This document shows, piece after piece, positions 17,516-25,919 of a stretch of DNA of 64,000 nt (its first letter is position 1; the number at the start of each line of letters is the position of its first letter). The translations under genes were made by a program, and so were the position numbers. The notes beneath the pieces were generated by a model. The model was not told the DNA's origin. It saw nothing but the letters and a program-made list of their open reading frames with translations, and made no database searches. This stretch comes from VRUE01 sp963704545 (GTDB taxonomy: Bacteria > Actinomycetota > Thermoleophilia > Solirubrobacterales > 70-9): contig OY969915.1 of the NCBI GenBank assembly GCA_963704545.1, positions 2,356,001 through 2,420,000 of the forward strand, read 5' to 3'.

Positions 17516-18694
17516 ATGCCCGTAATCAAGGACACCGGTACCCGCGCCATCCTCCCGCCCTTCGGCGAGGAGCACGAGGAGCTGCGCGAGACCGTCACCC
17601 GCTTCGTCTCCAAGGAGATCGCGCCCAACGTCGACGGGTGGGAGGACGCGCGCGAATTCCCCCGCGAGCTCTACGGGCGCTGCGCCGAGCTCGGCTTCCT
17701 CGGGCTGAAGTTCCCCGAGGAGCTTGGCGGCCAGGGCGGCACCCACCTGCACGACGCGGTCTGGGTCGAGGAGCTGGCCCGCAGCGGCGGCTCCGGCGGG
17801 GTCGCCGCCGGGCTCAACGCCCACACCTCGATCGCGATGCCGCCGATCTTCAACTTCGGCACCGAGGAGCAGAAGCAGCGCTGGCTGGTGCCCGGCATCG
17901 CCGGCGAGAAGATCGGCGCCCTGGGGATCACCGAGCCCGGCGCCGGCTCCGACGTCGCCGGCATCTCCACCTTCGCCCGCAAGGTCGACGGCGGCTACGT
18001 CGTCAACGGTTCGAAGACCTTCATCACCAACGGCGTCCGCGCCGACTTCCTCGTCTGCGCGGTGAAGACGACGAAAGAGGGCGGCCACGGCGGCATCTCC
18101 TTCCTCGTGCTGGAGCGCGAGATGCCCGGCTACGAGGTCGCGCAGAAGCTGGAGAAGATGGGCTGGCACTCATCCGACACGGGCGAGCTGGCCTTCACCG
18201 ACGTCGAGGTGCCCGAGGAGAACCTGCTGGGGGAGGAAAACGGCGGCTTCAAGCTGATCATGGCCAACTTCGCCTGGGAGCGGCTGCTGATGGCGATCGG
18301 CGCCGTCGGCGCGATGCAGCGCCTGATCGAGATCTCGGTCAACTACTCCCTCGAGCGCGAAGCCTTCGGCCGCCCCATCGGCAAGTTCCAGGCGACCCGC
18401 CACCACATCGCCGAGATGGCGACCAAGGCCGAGGCCTCCCGCGCCATCACCTACAACTCCCTCCGCCTCTTCCACGAAGGCCACAACTGCATCAAAGAGG
18501 TGACGATGGCCAAGCTGGTAACCCAGCGCGCCGTCCTCGAGATAGCCGACCAGGCCCTCCAGATCCACGGCGGCTACGGCTACATGAAGGAGTACGGCAT
18601 AGAGCGAGCCGTCCGCGACGCCCGCCTAGGCCCGATCGGCGGAGGGACGGACGAGGTCATGAAGGAGATCCTGGGGAAATTGATGGGGCTGTAG
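17516..18694 (+). CDS. Acyl-CoA dehydrogenase (second copy)
   Basis: FAD-dependent acyl-CoA dehydrogenase, 392 aa, clearly related to the gene at 15566: GITEPGAGSDVAGIST, VNGSKTFITNG, REAFGRPIGKFQATRHHIAEMATKAEAS and IHGGYGYMKEYGIERAVRDARLGPIGGGTDEV. The clearest differences are at the N terminus and in the loop before the C-terminal helix domain, suggesting a different substrate. The ATG at 17516 gives a normal family N terminus. No ribosome site is seen upstream. Confidence 0.92.
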   Translation: MPVIKDTGTRAILPPFGEEHEELRETVTRFVSKEIAPNVDGWEDAREFPRELYGRCAELGFLGLKFPEELGGQGGTHLHDAVWVEELARSGGSGGVAAGLNAHTSIAMPPIFNFGTEEQKQRWLVPGIAGEKIGALGITEPGAGSDVAGISTFARKVDGGYVVNGSKTFITNGVRADFLVCAVKTTKEGGHGGISFLVLEREMPGYEVAQKLEKMGWHSSDTGELAFTDVEVPEENLLGEENGGFKLIMANFAWERLLMAIGAVGAMQRLIEISVNYSLEREAFGRPIGKFQATRHHIAEMATKAEASRAITYNSLRLFHEGHNCIKEVTMAKLVTQRAVLEIADQALQIHGGYGYMKEYGIERAVRDARLGPIGGGTDEVMKEILGKLMGL

Positions 18695-18708
18695 GGCGTC
18701 GGCACAGC

Positions 18709-20817
18709 CTACCCTGAATGCCACCTCGACCAGTCGTCGAGTACGTCTTCACTCGTCTGCTCAGAAATTACTTCTGAGAGTCGCTGAATCCACTCAATGT
18801 CCGGATGACCTTGTTCACGGGCCCTGGAAACGATTCCGCTGAAATCCCAACTAGGAGATCTAACGCCAGCCTTGATCAATGCAATGAGCTCACCGAGAGC
18901 CTGCATTCTGCGAGGTTCGTCATCATCCAATGCAAAGACATAGAACCACAGCTCTGCACCTAGGGGGTCCTTCTCGGCCATAGTCATGGATTTTTCGATC
19001 AATTCCCATGCCTTATCGTCCTCTCCCTTCTCGAGAAGTAGCTGCCCGTAGTTGCCGAGGCTGTTGGCATGTTCGGAATCGAGCTCCAGCACTCGTTTGT
19101 AATACTCCTCCGCCCGGTCGAAGTCCTTACGGACGTTCTTCAGGAAGATTGCGTAGTTGCCTAGGTTGTCGGCATGTTCGGGATCGAGCTCCAGTGCTCG
19201 TTTGTAATACTCCTCCGCTTGGTCGAAATCCTTACGGACGTTCTTCAGGAAAACCGCATAGTTACCTAGCTTGATGACACTCTCGGGATCGAGCTCCAGT
19301 GCTCGTTTGAAGTGCTCCTCCGCTCGATCGAAGTCCTTACGGACGTCCTCTAGGAAGAGCGCGTAGTTGCCGAGGTTGTTGGCATGTTCGGGATCGAGCT
19401 CCAGTGCTCGTTTGAAGTGCTCCTCCGCCCGGTCGAAGTCCTTACGGACGTTCTGCAAGAAGATTGCGTAGCCGCCGAGGTTGTTGGCATGTTCGGGATC
19501 GAGCTCCAGTGCTCGTTTGAAGTGCTCCTCCGCCCGGTCGAAGTCCTTACGGACGTTCTGCAAGAAGAGCGCATAGTTACCTAGCTTGATGACACTCTCG
19601 GGATCGAGCTCCAGTGCTCTTTTGTAATACTCTTCCGCTCGGTCGAAGTCCTTACGGACGTTCTGCAAGAAGAGCGCATAGTTACCTAGCAAACGAGGAT
19701 CTTCGACTTGCTCAATACCCTCTCGATATATACGGTCGGCACGATCGGGATCGCTCGTTGCGAACTGACTTGCCTCAAGGTTGATCTTCCACCAATCAGC
19801 TGCGGCCTCCATTGCACTTCGAGCAGCCTTCTTGAGGGGTTCTGATTCGGGTGTTGCGGGGAGCTTCTCTACACGGGTTTCTAGATCCTCATAGGTTTCA
19901 CGGTAGCGGTCGATCATCCGCTCGAACTTCTGAGCGGTAGGGTGTGCGATTTCGAACTCCTCTCGGAAAAGGAGCATGATCTCATCGAACCCACTCGCCT
20001 CGACCCATACCGCGTTGCGCTCTTCAAGCCAGCCCCGGATTGCGCTAATCGGTTCCCTTCGAGACACCCACCACACACCCAGAGGAATGGCCTCGTCAGA
20101 TAGGCCTTCAAGTGCTTTGAGAACTCCAAGGTCATTTCCGGCGTAGCCAACGAAGATCACACCCCGGTCCCTGAGGAGACCTTGAATCCCCTTGCGTATC
20201 CCTTGCTCGAGCTCTGAGGTTTCTTCCCCCGTATGCATCGGGTTCAGTCGATGGTCACCATGAACCTTGACGACCAGCGGGCGTCGAACCCTTCCTGGCC
20301 TGACGAAGCCAGCCAGTGCATCATGCTGGATAACCAAAGGACGACGATCTCCGAAGACATACATTGAATCAGCGATCAAGTCATCAAAGTTGGTGGTCAA
20401 TGCAGAACTGAATATGCCATCTGAGCGCGACATCAGCGCAGCTAGAATCGCGTAGCCGAAACCAGGAGTCCCTTTTTCACACAATCGCTCTGTCTCCCGC
20501 TGCCTGTCATCCTTCAGTTTGAAGAGCTCCGCCATCAAAGGGCCGTACAGGGCAGCCAGATTCTTCGGATCATATGTGTCAAAGACTCGACTGGCAAATT
20601 CATCAATTGAGACATCCCGCTGACCTTTGTAGTGATACAGCTTCGGCAACCATTGATCCCTGACTAGGGCCGCGGCTGCAGGAATCCCAGATGTCACTGA
20701 GCACCCTGCCCCTATCCAAAAGGTGTAGTGGCGATCAGATTCGTCGGCATGGCCCTTGAGTCGCCGGACGAACTCATGCGGAGCCATGCGCTGCAATTTC
20801 CCCCCACTTCCCGTCAT
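18709..20817 (-). CDS. SIR2-like NADase domain protein with C-terminal TPR array
   Basis: About 702 aa (start uncertain). An N-terminal SIR2-type NAD-binding domain shows GAGCS (about 36-40), TTNFDD with the expected catalytic Asn, KVHGDH with the conserved His, and VGYAGND. A helical linker leads to six near-identical 35-residue TPR-like units (for example LGNYALFLQNVRKDFDR AEEHFKRALELDPEHANN) and flanking degenerate ones. SIR2 proteins of this build often act in anti-phage defence by depleting NAD. The gene is AT-richer than its neighbours and stands alone, which suggests transfer. ATG 20817 or 20787 are plausible starts; the frame is open to 20898, which would touch the divergent gene. Confidence 0.85.
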   Translation of the reverse strand: MTGSGGKLQRMAPHEFVRRLKGHADESDRHYTFWIGAGCSVTSGIPAAAALVRDQWLPKLYHYKGQRDVSIDEFASRVFDTYDPKNLAALYGPLMAELFKLKDDRQRETERLCEKGTPGFGYAILAALMSRSDGIFSSALTTNFDDLIADSMYVFGDRRPLVIQHDALAGFVRPGRVRRPLVVKVHGDHRLNPMHTGEETSELEQGIRKGIQGLLRDRGVIFVGYAGNDLGVLKALEGLSDEAIPLGVWWVSRREPISAIRGWLEERNAVWVEASGFDEIMLLFREEFEIAHPTAQKFERMIDRYRETYEDLETRVEKLPATPESEPLKKAARSAMEAAADWWKINLEASQFATSDPDRADRIYREGIEQVEDPRLLGNYALFLQNVRKDFDRAEEYYKRALELDPESVIKLGNYALFLQNVRKDFDRAEEHFKRALELDPEHANNLGGYAIFLQNVRKDFDRAEEHFKRALELDPEHANNLGNYALFLEDVRKDFDRAEEHFKRALELDPESVIKLGNYAVFLKNVRKDFDQAEEYYKRALELDPEHADNLGNYAIFLKNVRKDFDRAEEYYKRVLELDSEHANSLGNYGQLLLEKGEDDKAWELIEKSMTMAEKDPLGAELWFYVFALDDDEPRRMQALGELIALIKAGVRSPSWDFSGIVSRAREQGHPDIEWIQRLSEVISEQTSEDVLDDWSRWHSG
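19046..19690 (-). repeat. Tandem 105-bp coding repeat (six units)
   Basis: The segment GGTCGAAGTCC recurs (with one- or two-base changes) at 19116, 19221, 19326, 19431, 19536 and 19641, an exact 105-bp period. It encodes 35-residue TPR-like units of the SIR2 protein. The period is one residue longer than the canonical 34-residue TPR. High nucleotide identity between units indicates recent expansion or homogenisation. Confidence 0.85.
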
Positions 20818-20896
20818 TTCGAGCAGTAATCTATGAGAATTGGTCAGTTCCGGCAAGTAGATCGCTTCAGTGAATGACGAGCCTCCGAGCGCCCAC

Positions 20897-21325
20897 ATGA
20901 TCTACCTATTGCGACACGGCGATGCCGAGGAAGGCGATGGTGACGACGCGGCTAGGCCGCTCACCCTGAAGGGCGAGCGGCAAGCCGTGGCGGCGGGGCA
21001 GGCACTCGCTCTCGGGAACGTCGATACCTGCCTGACAAGCCCGAAGGTTCGCGCCCTTGAGACTGCCCAGCTCGCCTGCAAGGCGTTCGGCCTTGAGCCC
21101 GAGGTCGCCGAGGAACTTCGCGGCGGGCCCTTCGATTCGCTCGCTCTCACAGCCGGACGCGGCAACGTCCTCCTCGTCGGCCACGAGCCCGACTTCTCCG
21201 GTGAGGTGGGTCGGCTCACGGGCGCCAACGTCAAGCTGCGCAAGGGCGGCCTCGCGATCGTCGACGGAAGCACGCTGCTGGCGCTGCTCCGGCCGAAGGA
21301 CCTGGTGGCGATCGCTTCGCGGTAG
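20897..21325 (+). CDS. SixA-type phosphohistidine phosphatase
   Basis: Histidine-phosphatase-superfamily protein, 142 aa. LLRHGDAEEG (catalytic RHG near residue 6) and VGHEPDFSGEV (second His) are in place, with TSPKVRALETAQ between. Small size matches SixA, which removes phosphate from phospho-His domains. ATG 20897 yields a natural family N terminus (MIYLLRHG). The upstream 80 bp must hold promoters for this gene and for the divergent SIR2 gene. Confidence 0.85.
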   Translation: MIYLLRHGDAEEGDGDDAARPLTLKGERQAVAAGQALALGNVDTCLTSPKVRALETAQLACKAFGLEPEVAEELRGGPFDSLALTAGRGNVLLVGHEPDFSGEVGRLTGANVKLRKGGLAIVDGSTLLALLRPKDLVAIASR

Positions 21326-21341
21326 CTCAGCCGGACCGGTT

Positions 21342-21369
21342 TTGACAGACCGCCCACGGGGCGTACGAT
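21342..21369 (+). promoter_or_regulatory. Sigma70-type promoter
   Basis: TTGACA (21342-21347) and TACGAT (21364-21369) are separated by 16 bp. The expected transcript start is about 33 bases before the ATG at 21410, which has its own ribosome site. This is one of the clearest canonical promoters in the window. Confidence 0.65.
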
Positions 21370-21409
21370 CGGCCGGAGAGCCAGTCCACTCGACAGAAGG
21401 AGAGACCAG

Positions 21410-21718
21410 ATGCTCTGCGCACTCACGGTCCGCAATCTCAAGCCCGGCACGATGGAGCAGTTCAAGCAGGCCTTCATCCCCGACGACGTCAGCAACGTCC
21501 CGGCTGGCTGGAAGAAGTTCTACGCCCTCCAGGGCGTCGCCGACCCCAACCAGGTCATCACCTTCGGCCTCTTCGACGGCACGCTCGAGGAGCTGCGCGC
21601 CGGCCAGCAGGATCCCGACGCCGAGTATGAGCAGCGCCGCGCCGCCGCGGATGAGTTCGTCGAGTCGGTCGGCACCGACGGCGTCTTCGAGGTGGTCGAA
21701 GAACGGTCCATGGGATAG
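21410..21718 (+). CDS. Small protein, probable dimeric alpha/beta-barrel
   Basis: 102-aa cytoplasmic protein. MLCALTVRNLKPGTMEQFKQAF and NQVITFGLFDGTLEELRA resemble the strand-helix units of antibiotic-biosynthesis-monooxygenase-like (ABM) ferredoxin-fold proteins. No catalytic residues can be assigned. It has a canonical promoter and a strong GAAGGAGAG ribosome site, so it is probably well expressed. Function unknown. Confidence 0.7.
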   Translation: MLCALTVRNLKPGTMEQFKQAFIPDDVSNVPAGWKKFYALQGVADPNQVITFGLFDGTLEELRAGQQDPDAEYEQRRAAADEFVESVGTDGVFEVVEERSMG

Positions 21719-21786
21719 GAGCCGGCGGAGACGTCGGTTAGGGTCGTTCGCGACCGAACAACCAGCAGGGGAGAAAACGAGGAGCC

Positions 21787-22305
21787 ATGGCTTACGAAAT
21801 GCAGATCCGGCAGAGCCAGGACCGAGTCAAGATAAGGAGCCCCTGGGCGGCGGCACTGCTGCCGATCATCACGCTCGGCATCTACCACCTCGTCTGGTGG
21901 TACCGGATCAACCGCGAGCTGCGCGACTACGGCAAAGCCAAGGGTTACGACCTCGGCCAGAACCCGACCAACTCGGTGCTCGCCCTGTTCCCCGGCGGCC
22001 TGATCATCGTCCCCGCCCTGATCACCTACTGGCGCGGGACCAAGCGCGCGATGGGCGCTTCCCGCCTCGCCGGCCAGGAGCCGCTCAACGGCTGGATCGC
22101 GATCATCCTCTACGTGCTCATCGCCCCGGCGCTCTGGGCTTACATCCAGGTGGAGCTCAACAAGGTCTGGCAGGCCGAAGCCGACCCCGTCGAGGGCCAG
22201 CTAGCGCCACCGGCCCCAGCCGGCGAGATGCCACCCCCACTGCCCCAGCAGCCGGAGGCCGGCGAGCAGCCGCCCAGCCCGCCGCCCCCGGGCACGGCTG
22301 CCTGA
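21787..22305 (+). CDS. DUF4234-like membrane protein
   Basis: 172-aa integral membrane protein. The segment WAAALLPIITLGIYHLVWWY RINRELRDYG matches the DUF4234 pattern, with helices also at about 60-80 and 100-120. The C-terminal ~40 residues are Pro/Ala/Glu-rich and cytoplasmic or disordered. The RBS-like GAGGAG lies just before ATG 21787. Function unknown in the family. Confidence 0.75.
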   Translation: MAYEMQIRQSQDRVKIRSPWAAALLPIITLGIYHLVWWYRINRELRDYGKAKGYDLGQNPTNSVLALFPGGLIIVPALITYWRGTKRAMGASRLAGQEPLNGWIAIILYVLIAPALWAYIQVELNKVWQAEADPVEGQLAPPAPAGEMPPPLPQQPEAGEQPPSPPPPGTAA

Positions 22306-22315
22306 CTCGGAGCCG

Positions 22316-22735
22316 ATGAAGCAGCGCGTCAGCCTGATCACCCTCGGCGTGGGTGATCTCGGGCGGGCGCGCCGCTTCTACGAAGCGCTCGGCTGGAAGA
22401 CCGGAGCCGCACCCGGCGACGACGTCGTCTTCTTCCAGGCCGGCGACATGATCGTGGCGCTCTGGGATCGCGCCCGGCTGGCCGAGGACAGCTGCGTCGA
22501 GGACAGCGGCGGCTGGGGCGGAATCACGCTGGCGCTCAACCTCGGCTCGCCGGAGGAAGTCGACGCGGTGACCGAGGAAGCGCGAGCCGCCGGAGCGACA
22601 ATCGGCCGCGAGCCCGCCGAGACCTTCTGGGGCGGCTACAGCTCGCTCTTTCTCGACCCCGACGGCCACCCCTGGGAGGTCGCCCACAACCCGCACTGGA
22701 CGATCGCCGAGGACGGCGGCGTCAGTCTGAGCTGA
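22316..22735 (+). CDS. VOC-family protein
   Basis: Glyoxalase/bleomycin-resistance-fold protein, 139 aa: VSLITLGVGDLGRARRFYEALGWK at the N terminus and FWGGYSSLFLDPDGHPWEVAHNP at the C terminus, including the metal-site Glu. It starts 11 bases after the previous stop and is followed after one base by the next start, so it belongs to a short operon. Substrate unknown. Confidence 0.83.
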   Translation: MKQRVSLITLGVGDLGRARRFYEALGWKTGAAPGDDVVFFQAGDMIVALWDRARLAEDSCVEDSGGWGGITLALNLGSPEEVDAVTEEARAAGATIGREPAETFWGGYSSLFLDPDGHPWEVAHNPHWTIAEDGGVSLS

Positions 22736-22736
22736 C

Positions 22737-23525
22737 ATGGACGGCCGGCGCGCCCACCTCAACCTGATCGACAGCTCCCGGTTGCTCTTCGAGCTCGATC
22801 CCGACGCCGAGATCGAGGACAGGCCGGGCTGGCTCCTCGGCGCCGGCAGCGCCAGCCATCCGGCGATCTCCAACGCGGCCTTCCGCCGCGACGACGACGG
22901 CGACCCCGAAGAGCTGCTCGCCCACGCCAAGGAGTTCTTCGGCGCGCGAGGACGAGGCTTCAGCGTCTGGTGCCGCGACGGGCAGGACGAGGACCGGGGA
23001 CTTCTCGCCGCGGCCGAAGCGGCAGGGCTCCAGTTCGTCTACGCAATGCCCGAGATGACCCTCGGAGCACCTGTGCAGACACCGCCCCTGCCGCCCGGAG
23101 CCGAGCTGCGCCGGCTCAAAACCGGAGAGGAGGCGGAGGACTACTGGAAGGTCGCCATCGCCTCCTACGCCAGCCTCGGCTTCCCGCCCGAGGTCTTCGC
23201 CGGCTACAGCGACCACTCCGGCCTGCTCGCCGGAAACGTCGCCGCCTTCCTCGCCTACCTCGACGGCGAGCCGGTCGCGATCGCGATGACGATCGTCAAC
23301 AATGGCGTCGCCGGCGTCTACTGGGTCGGCACGCTCGAGCAGGCGCGCGGCAAGGGGCTCGGCTGGGCCGTCACCGCCGCCGCCACGAACGCCGGCTTCG
23401 AGCTGGGCGCCGACCTCGCCTCCCTGCAGGCCTCGCCGATGGGCAAGCCGATCTACGAGGCGATGGGCTACGAGACGATCTTCGACTACCGGCTGCTGAT
23501 GTCGAACCCGCCGCAGGGCGTGTAA
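22737..23525 (+). CDS. GNAT-family N-acetyltransferase
   Basis: 262-aa protein with a C-terminal GNAT domain (about 125-255). VGTLEQARGKGLGWAVTAAAT holds the acetyl-CoA loop, and SPMGKPIYEAMGYETIFDYRLL is the usual last strand-helix pair. The N-terminal half resembles the degenerate domain of tandem GNATs. It begins one base after the VOC stop. Acceptor unknown. Confidence 0.8.
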   Translation: MDGRRAHLNLIDSSRLLFELDPDAEIEDRPGWLLGAGSASHPAISNAAFRRDDDGDPEELLAHAKEFFGARGRGFSVWCRDGQDEDRGLLAAAEAAGLQFVYAMPEMTLGAPVQTPPLPPGAELRRLKTGEEAEDYWKVAIASYASLGFPPEVFAGYSDHSGLLAGNVAAFLAYLDGEPVAIAMTIVNNGVAGVYWVGTLEQARGKGLGWAVTAAATNAGFELGADLASLQASPMGKPIYEAMGYETIFDYRLLMSNPPQGV

Positions 23526-23543
23526 CGAGCGATACCGATAACC

Positions 23544-23578
23544 GACTGGCCAGTCAGCCAGCGCCCAATCCCTATAGC
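23544..23578 (+). promoter_or_regulatory. TetR-like palindrome over a promoter
   Basis: GACTGGCCAGTC (23544-23555) is a perfect 12-bp palindrome in the context CCGACTGGCCAGTCAG, close to operators of TetR-type acyl-CoA regulators in actinobacteria. A -10-like TATAGC lies at 23573-23578, so the palindrome covers the -35 region of the SDR gene at 23623. No tetR gene is in the window. Confidence 0.45.
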
Positions 23579-23622
23579 CTCCTGGGCCGACTTTCATCAA
23601 TGGAGAAGGAGAACGCAGACTG

Positions 23623-24453
23623 ATGGGACTTCTTGACGGGAAAGCGGCGATCGTCACCGGGTCGGCGCGCGGAATCGGCCGGGCGACCGCTGAGATGTTC
23701 GCCAGCGAGGGCGCCAAGGTTCTGATCAACGACCTCGACGCCGACGTCGCCGAGCAGGCCGCGAGCGAGATCGACGGCGAAACCGCCGTCCACGCCGGCG
23801 ACCTGACCCAGCCCGAGGCCGCCGACAAGCTGGTCGCCGCCGGCGTCGATGCCTTCGGCGCCGTCGACATCGTCGTCAACAACGCCGGCTACACCTGGGA
23901 CAGCGTCGCCCACAAGATGACCGACGAGCAGTTCCAGGCGATGCTCGACATCCACACGATCGTGCCCTTCCGTGTCGCGCGGGCGCTAGCGCCGCACTGG
24001 CGCGAGGCGGCCAAGAACGAGCGCAACGAAGGCAAGGAGGTCTTCCGCAAGATCGTCAACGTCTCCTCGACTTCGGGCATGATGGGCAACGCCGGCCAAG
24101 TCAACTACTCGGCGGCGAAGATGGCCGTGGTCGGCTTCACCAAAACCCTGGCCAAGGAGTGGGGCCAGTTCAAGATCAACGTCAACGCCGTCGCCTTCGG
24201 CTTCGTCGAAACGCGGCTCACCGCCGCCAAGGAGCAGGGCGGCGAGATGACCTCACCCACCGGCGAGAAGATCGAGCTGGGCATCCCCGAGCAGATGCGG
24301 GCGATGGCCTCGGCGATCATCCCGCTCGGCCGTCCCGCCACGCCGGAGGAGGCATCGGCCCCGATCCTCTTCCTCGCCTCGCCGCTGGCAAACTACGTGC
24401 ACGGCCAGACGCTGAACGTCACCGGCGGCATGTTCGGGGGGATGTACACCTGA
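23623..24453 (+). CDS. SDR-family oxidoreductase (FabG-like)
   Basis: NAD(P)-dependent SDR, 276 aa: TGSARGIGRA (13-22), NNAGY (about 86-90), catalytic YSAAK, and a C-terminal LNVTGGMFGGM end typical of 3-ketoacyl reductase or 3-hydroxyacyl-CoA dehydrogenase relatives. An insert (about 215-235, MTSPTGEKIELGIPEQM) distinguishes it from classical FabG. GGAGAAGGAG precedes ATG 23623. A TetR-like operator overlaps the promoter. Confidence 0.87.
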   Translation: MGLLDGKAAIVTGSARGIGRATAEMFASEGAKVLINDLDADVAEQAASEIDGETAVHAGDLTQPEAADKLVAAGVDAFGAVDIVVNNAGYTWDSVAHKMTDEQFQAMLDIHTIVPFRVARALAPHWREAAKNERNEGKEVFRKIVNVSSTSGMMGNAGQVNYSAAKMAVVGFTKTLAKEWGQFKINVNAVAFGFVETRLTAAKEQGGEMTSPTGEKIELGIPEQMRAMASAIIPLGRPATPEEASAPILFLASPLANYVHGQTLNVTGGMFGGMYT

Positions 24454-24938
24454 GCCCCACGGCGACAAAGGGCACGCGCCCACCCCGCTACCTCGACGTA
24501 GTGGACAGGACCTGGCCTGCCCTCCGTCGCTTCATGGGTCTGCACACGGTGCTCTACCGGGCAACCGGAGGGCGCTTCGGGCACAGAGTGCCGGGCGGTC
24601 CCGGCACGATGCTGCTGCTCGACCACGTCGGAGCCAAGAGCGGGACCAAGCGCACCGCGCCCCTCCTCTACGTCGAGGACGGCGAGAACGTCTTCGTCAT
24701 CGCCTCAAAGGGCGGCTTCCCCAAAAACCCGGCCTGGTTCTACAACCTCAAAGCCAATCCGGACACGACCGTTCAGATCCGCTCCGAGCGGCGAGCGGTC
24801 CACGCCCGCGTCGCCACACCCGAGGAGCGCGAGCGCCTCTGGCCGCTGGCCGTGAAGGCCTACAGTGGATACGAAGACTACGCGGCGCGCAGCAAGGGCC
24901 GCGAAATCCCCATCGTCATCCTCGAGCCCCGCAAATAG
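24450..24938 (+). CDS. Nitroreductase/F420-dependent (Ddn-like) family protein
   Basis: Split-beta-barrel protein of the deazaflavin-dependent nitroreductase family: LLLDHVGAKSGTKRTAPLLYVEDGENVFVIAS, then KNPAWFYNLKANPDTTVQI. Family members use F420 or are inactive relatives. The start is unclear. CTG 24450 overlaps the SDR stop (CTGA) and has GGGGGG 8 bases upstream, favouring coupled translation. GTG 24501 is the first conventional start but lacks a ribosome site. Length is 162 aa from CTG, near the family norm. Confidence 0.8.
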   Translation: MSPTATKGTRPPRYLDVVDRTWPALRRFMGLHTVLYRATGGRFGHRVPGGPGTMLLLDHVGAKSGTKRTAPLLYVEDGENVFVIASKGGFPKNPAWFYNLKANPDTTVQIRSERRAVHARVATPEERERLWPLAVKAYSGYEDYAARSKGREIPIVILEPRK

Positions 24939-24954
24939 CGCACGTACCACCTCC

Positions 24955-24999
24955 GGTGCAACGTTTTGTGGACCCGTGAGCGCCGTAACGCGTTGCACC
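24955..24999. terminator. Bidirectional stem-loop
   Basis: GGTGCAACG (24955-24963) and CGTTGCACC (24991-24999) pair perfectly with a 27-nt loop. The stem lies between the stops of two convergent genes and can serve both. Confidence 0.6.
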
Positions 25000-25009
25000 T
25001 GCGAGGGAC

Positions 25010-25867
25010 TCAGGGCTTCGGGCGACGCTCCTCGGCGACGGGGTCGCCGGACTCGCTGGCAATGCTTTCAGGCGGCCAGGGGCCGGCCCAGTTGTCGCGG
25101 GCACCGTCGATCGTGATCGTCGTGCCGGAGAAGAAGTCGCCGGCCGGCGAGGCCAGGTAGGCGACGAGCCAGGCCATCTCCTCGGCGCGGCCGGCGCGGC
25201 CGATCGGGATCGAGCGCTCGAGGTTGTCGACGACCACCTGCGGATACTTGGTCAGCAGGGTCTCGGTGGCGAACTGGCCGGCGGCGAGGGCACAGGTCTT
25301 GATCCCGAAACGGGCCCACTCGACAGCCAGCGTCCGCATCATGTTCTCGACCGCGGCGCGGGCGGCACCGGAGTGGACCATCCCCGGCATCCCGTGATGT
25401 GGGGAGAGGGTGACGCTCAGCACCTTGCCTCCCCCCTGAGGGATGAATGCCTTGGTCGCGGCCGCGTGGGTCATCAGCCAGGTCCCCTGCACGTTCAGCT
25501 CGATCACGGTGCGGAACCCTTTCGGCGTGATCGTCTCCGCCGGAGCGAGGAACTGGCCGCCGGCGTTGTTGACCAGAGCGTCGATCCGGCTGTGGCGCTC
25601 CAGCACGCCGTCGAAAAAACGGTCGACCGCCTCCTCGTCGCGGATGTCCATCGCTTCGCGATCGAAGGAGCCCGGCAGGCTGGCGGCCAGCTCGGCAGTC
25701 TCCGCCAGCGGCTCCTCACGGCGGCCGCAACCGACCACCGTGGCACCCAGGCGCGCCAGCTCCAGAGCGGTCTCCCGCCCCAGCCCGCTGCCCGCCCCGG
25801 AGACGACGCAGACCTGCCCCTCGAGCAGGCCGGGCTTGAAGATCTGCGAGTGCGAGTCACCACTCAT
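25010..25867 (-). CDS. SDR protein, 2,4-dienoyl-CoA reductase-like
   Basis: Rossmann-fold SDR, 285 aa. GAGSGLGRET binds the cofactor and NNAGG is present, but the usual Tyr-xxx-Lys is missing: the aligned region reads MVHSGAARAAVENM. That pattern, with a His/Ser-Gly-Ala motif, fits peroxisomal-type 2,4-dienoyl-CoA reductases or trans-2-enoyl-CoA reductases. It would help degrade unsaturated acyl chains using NADPH. The C-terminal tail is charged. Convergent with the F420-type gene, divergent from the metallo-beta-lactamase gene. Confidence 0.82.
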   Translation of the reverse strand: MSGDSHSQIFKPGLLEGQVCVVSGAGSGLGRETALELARLGATVVGCGRREEPLAETAELAASLPGSFDREAMDIRDEEAVDRFFDGVLERHSRIDALVNNAGGQFLAPAETITPKGFRTVIELNVQGTWLMTHAAATKAFIPQGGGKVLSVTLSPHHGMPGMVHSGAARAAVENMMRTLAVEWARFGIKTCALAAGQFATETLLTKYPQVVVDNLERSIPIGRAGRAEEMAWLVAYLASPAGDFFSGTTITIDGARDNWAGPWPPESIASESGDPVAEERRPKP

Positions 25868-25919
25868 AGGACGCGCGCAAGCCTATAGGCGACCTCGACC
25901 CAGGTAATGTGACCCCTCG

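Noticed and set aside
19046..19690. Regular 105-bp repeats resembling a CRISPR array
   Set aside because: The repeats have no spacers, are far too long and lie in frame in a TPR-coding gene; no cas genes are nearby.
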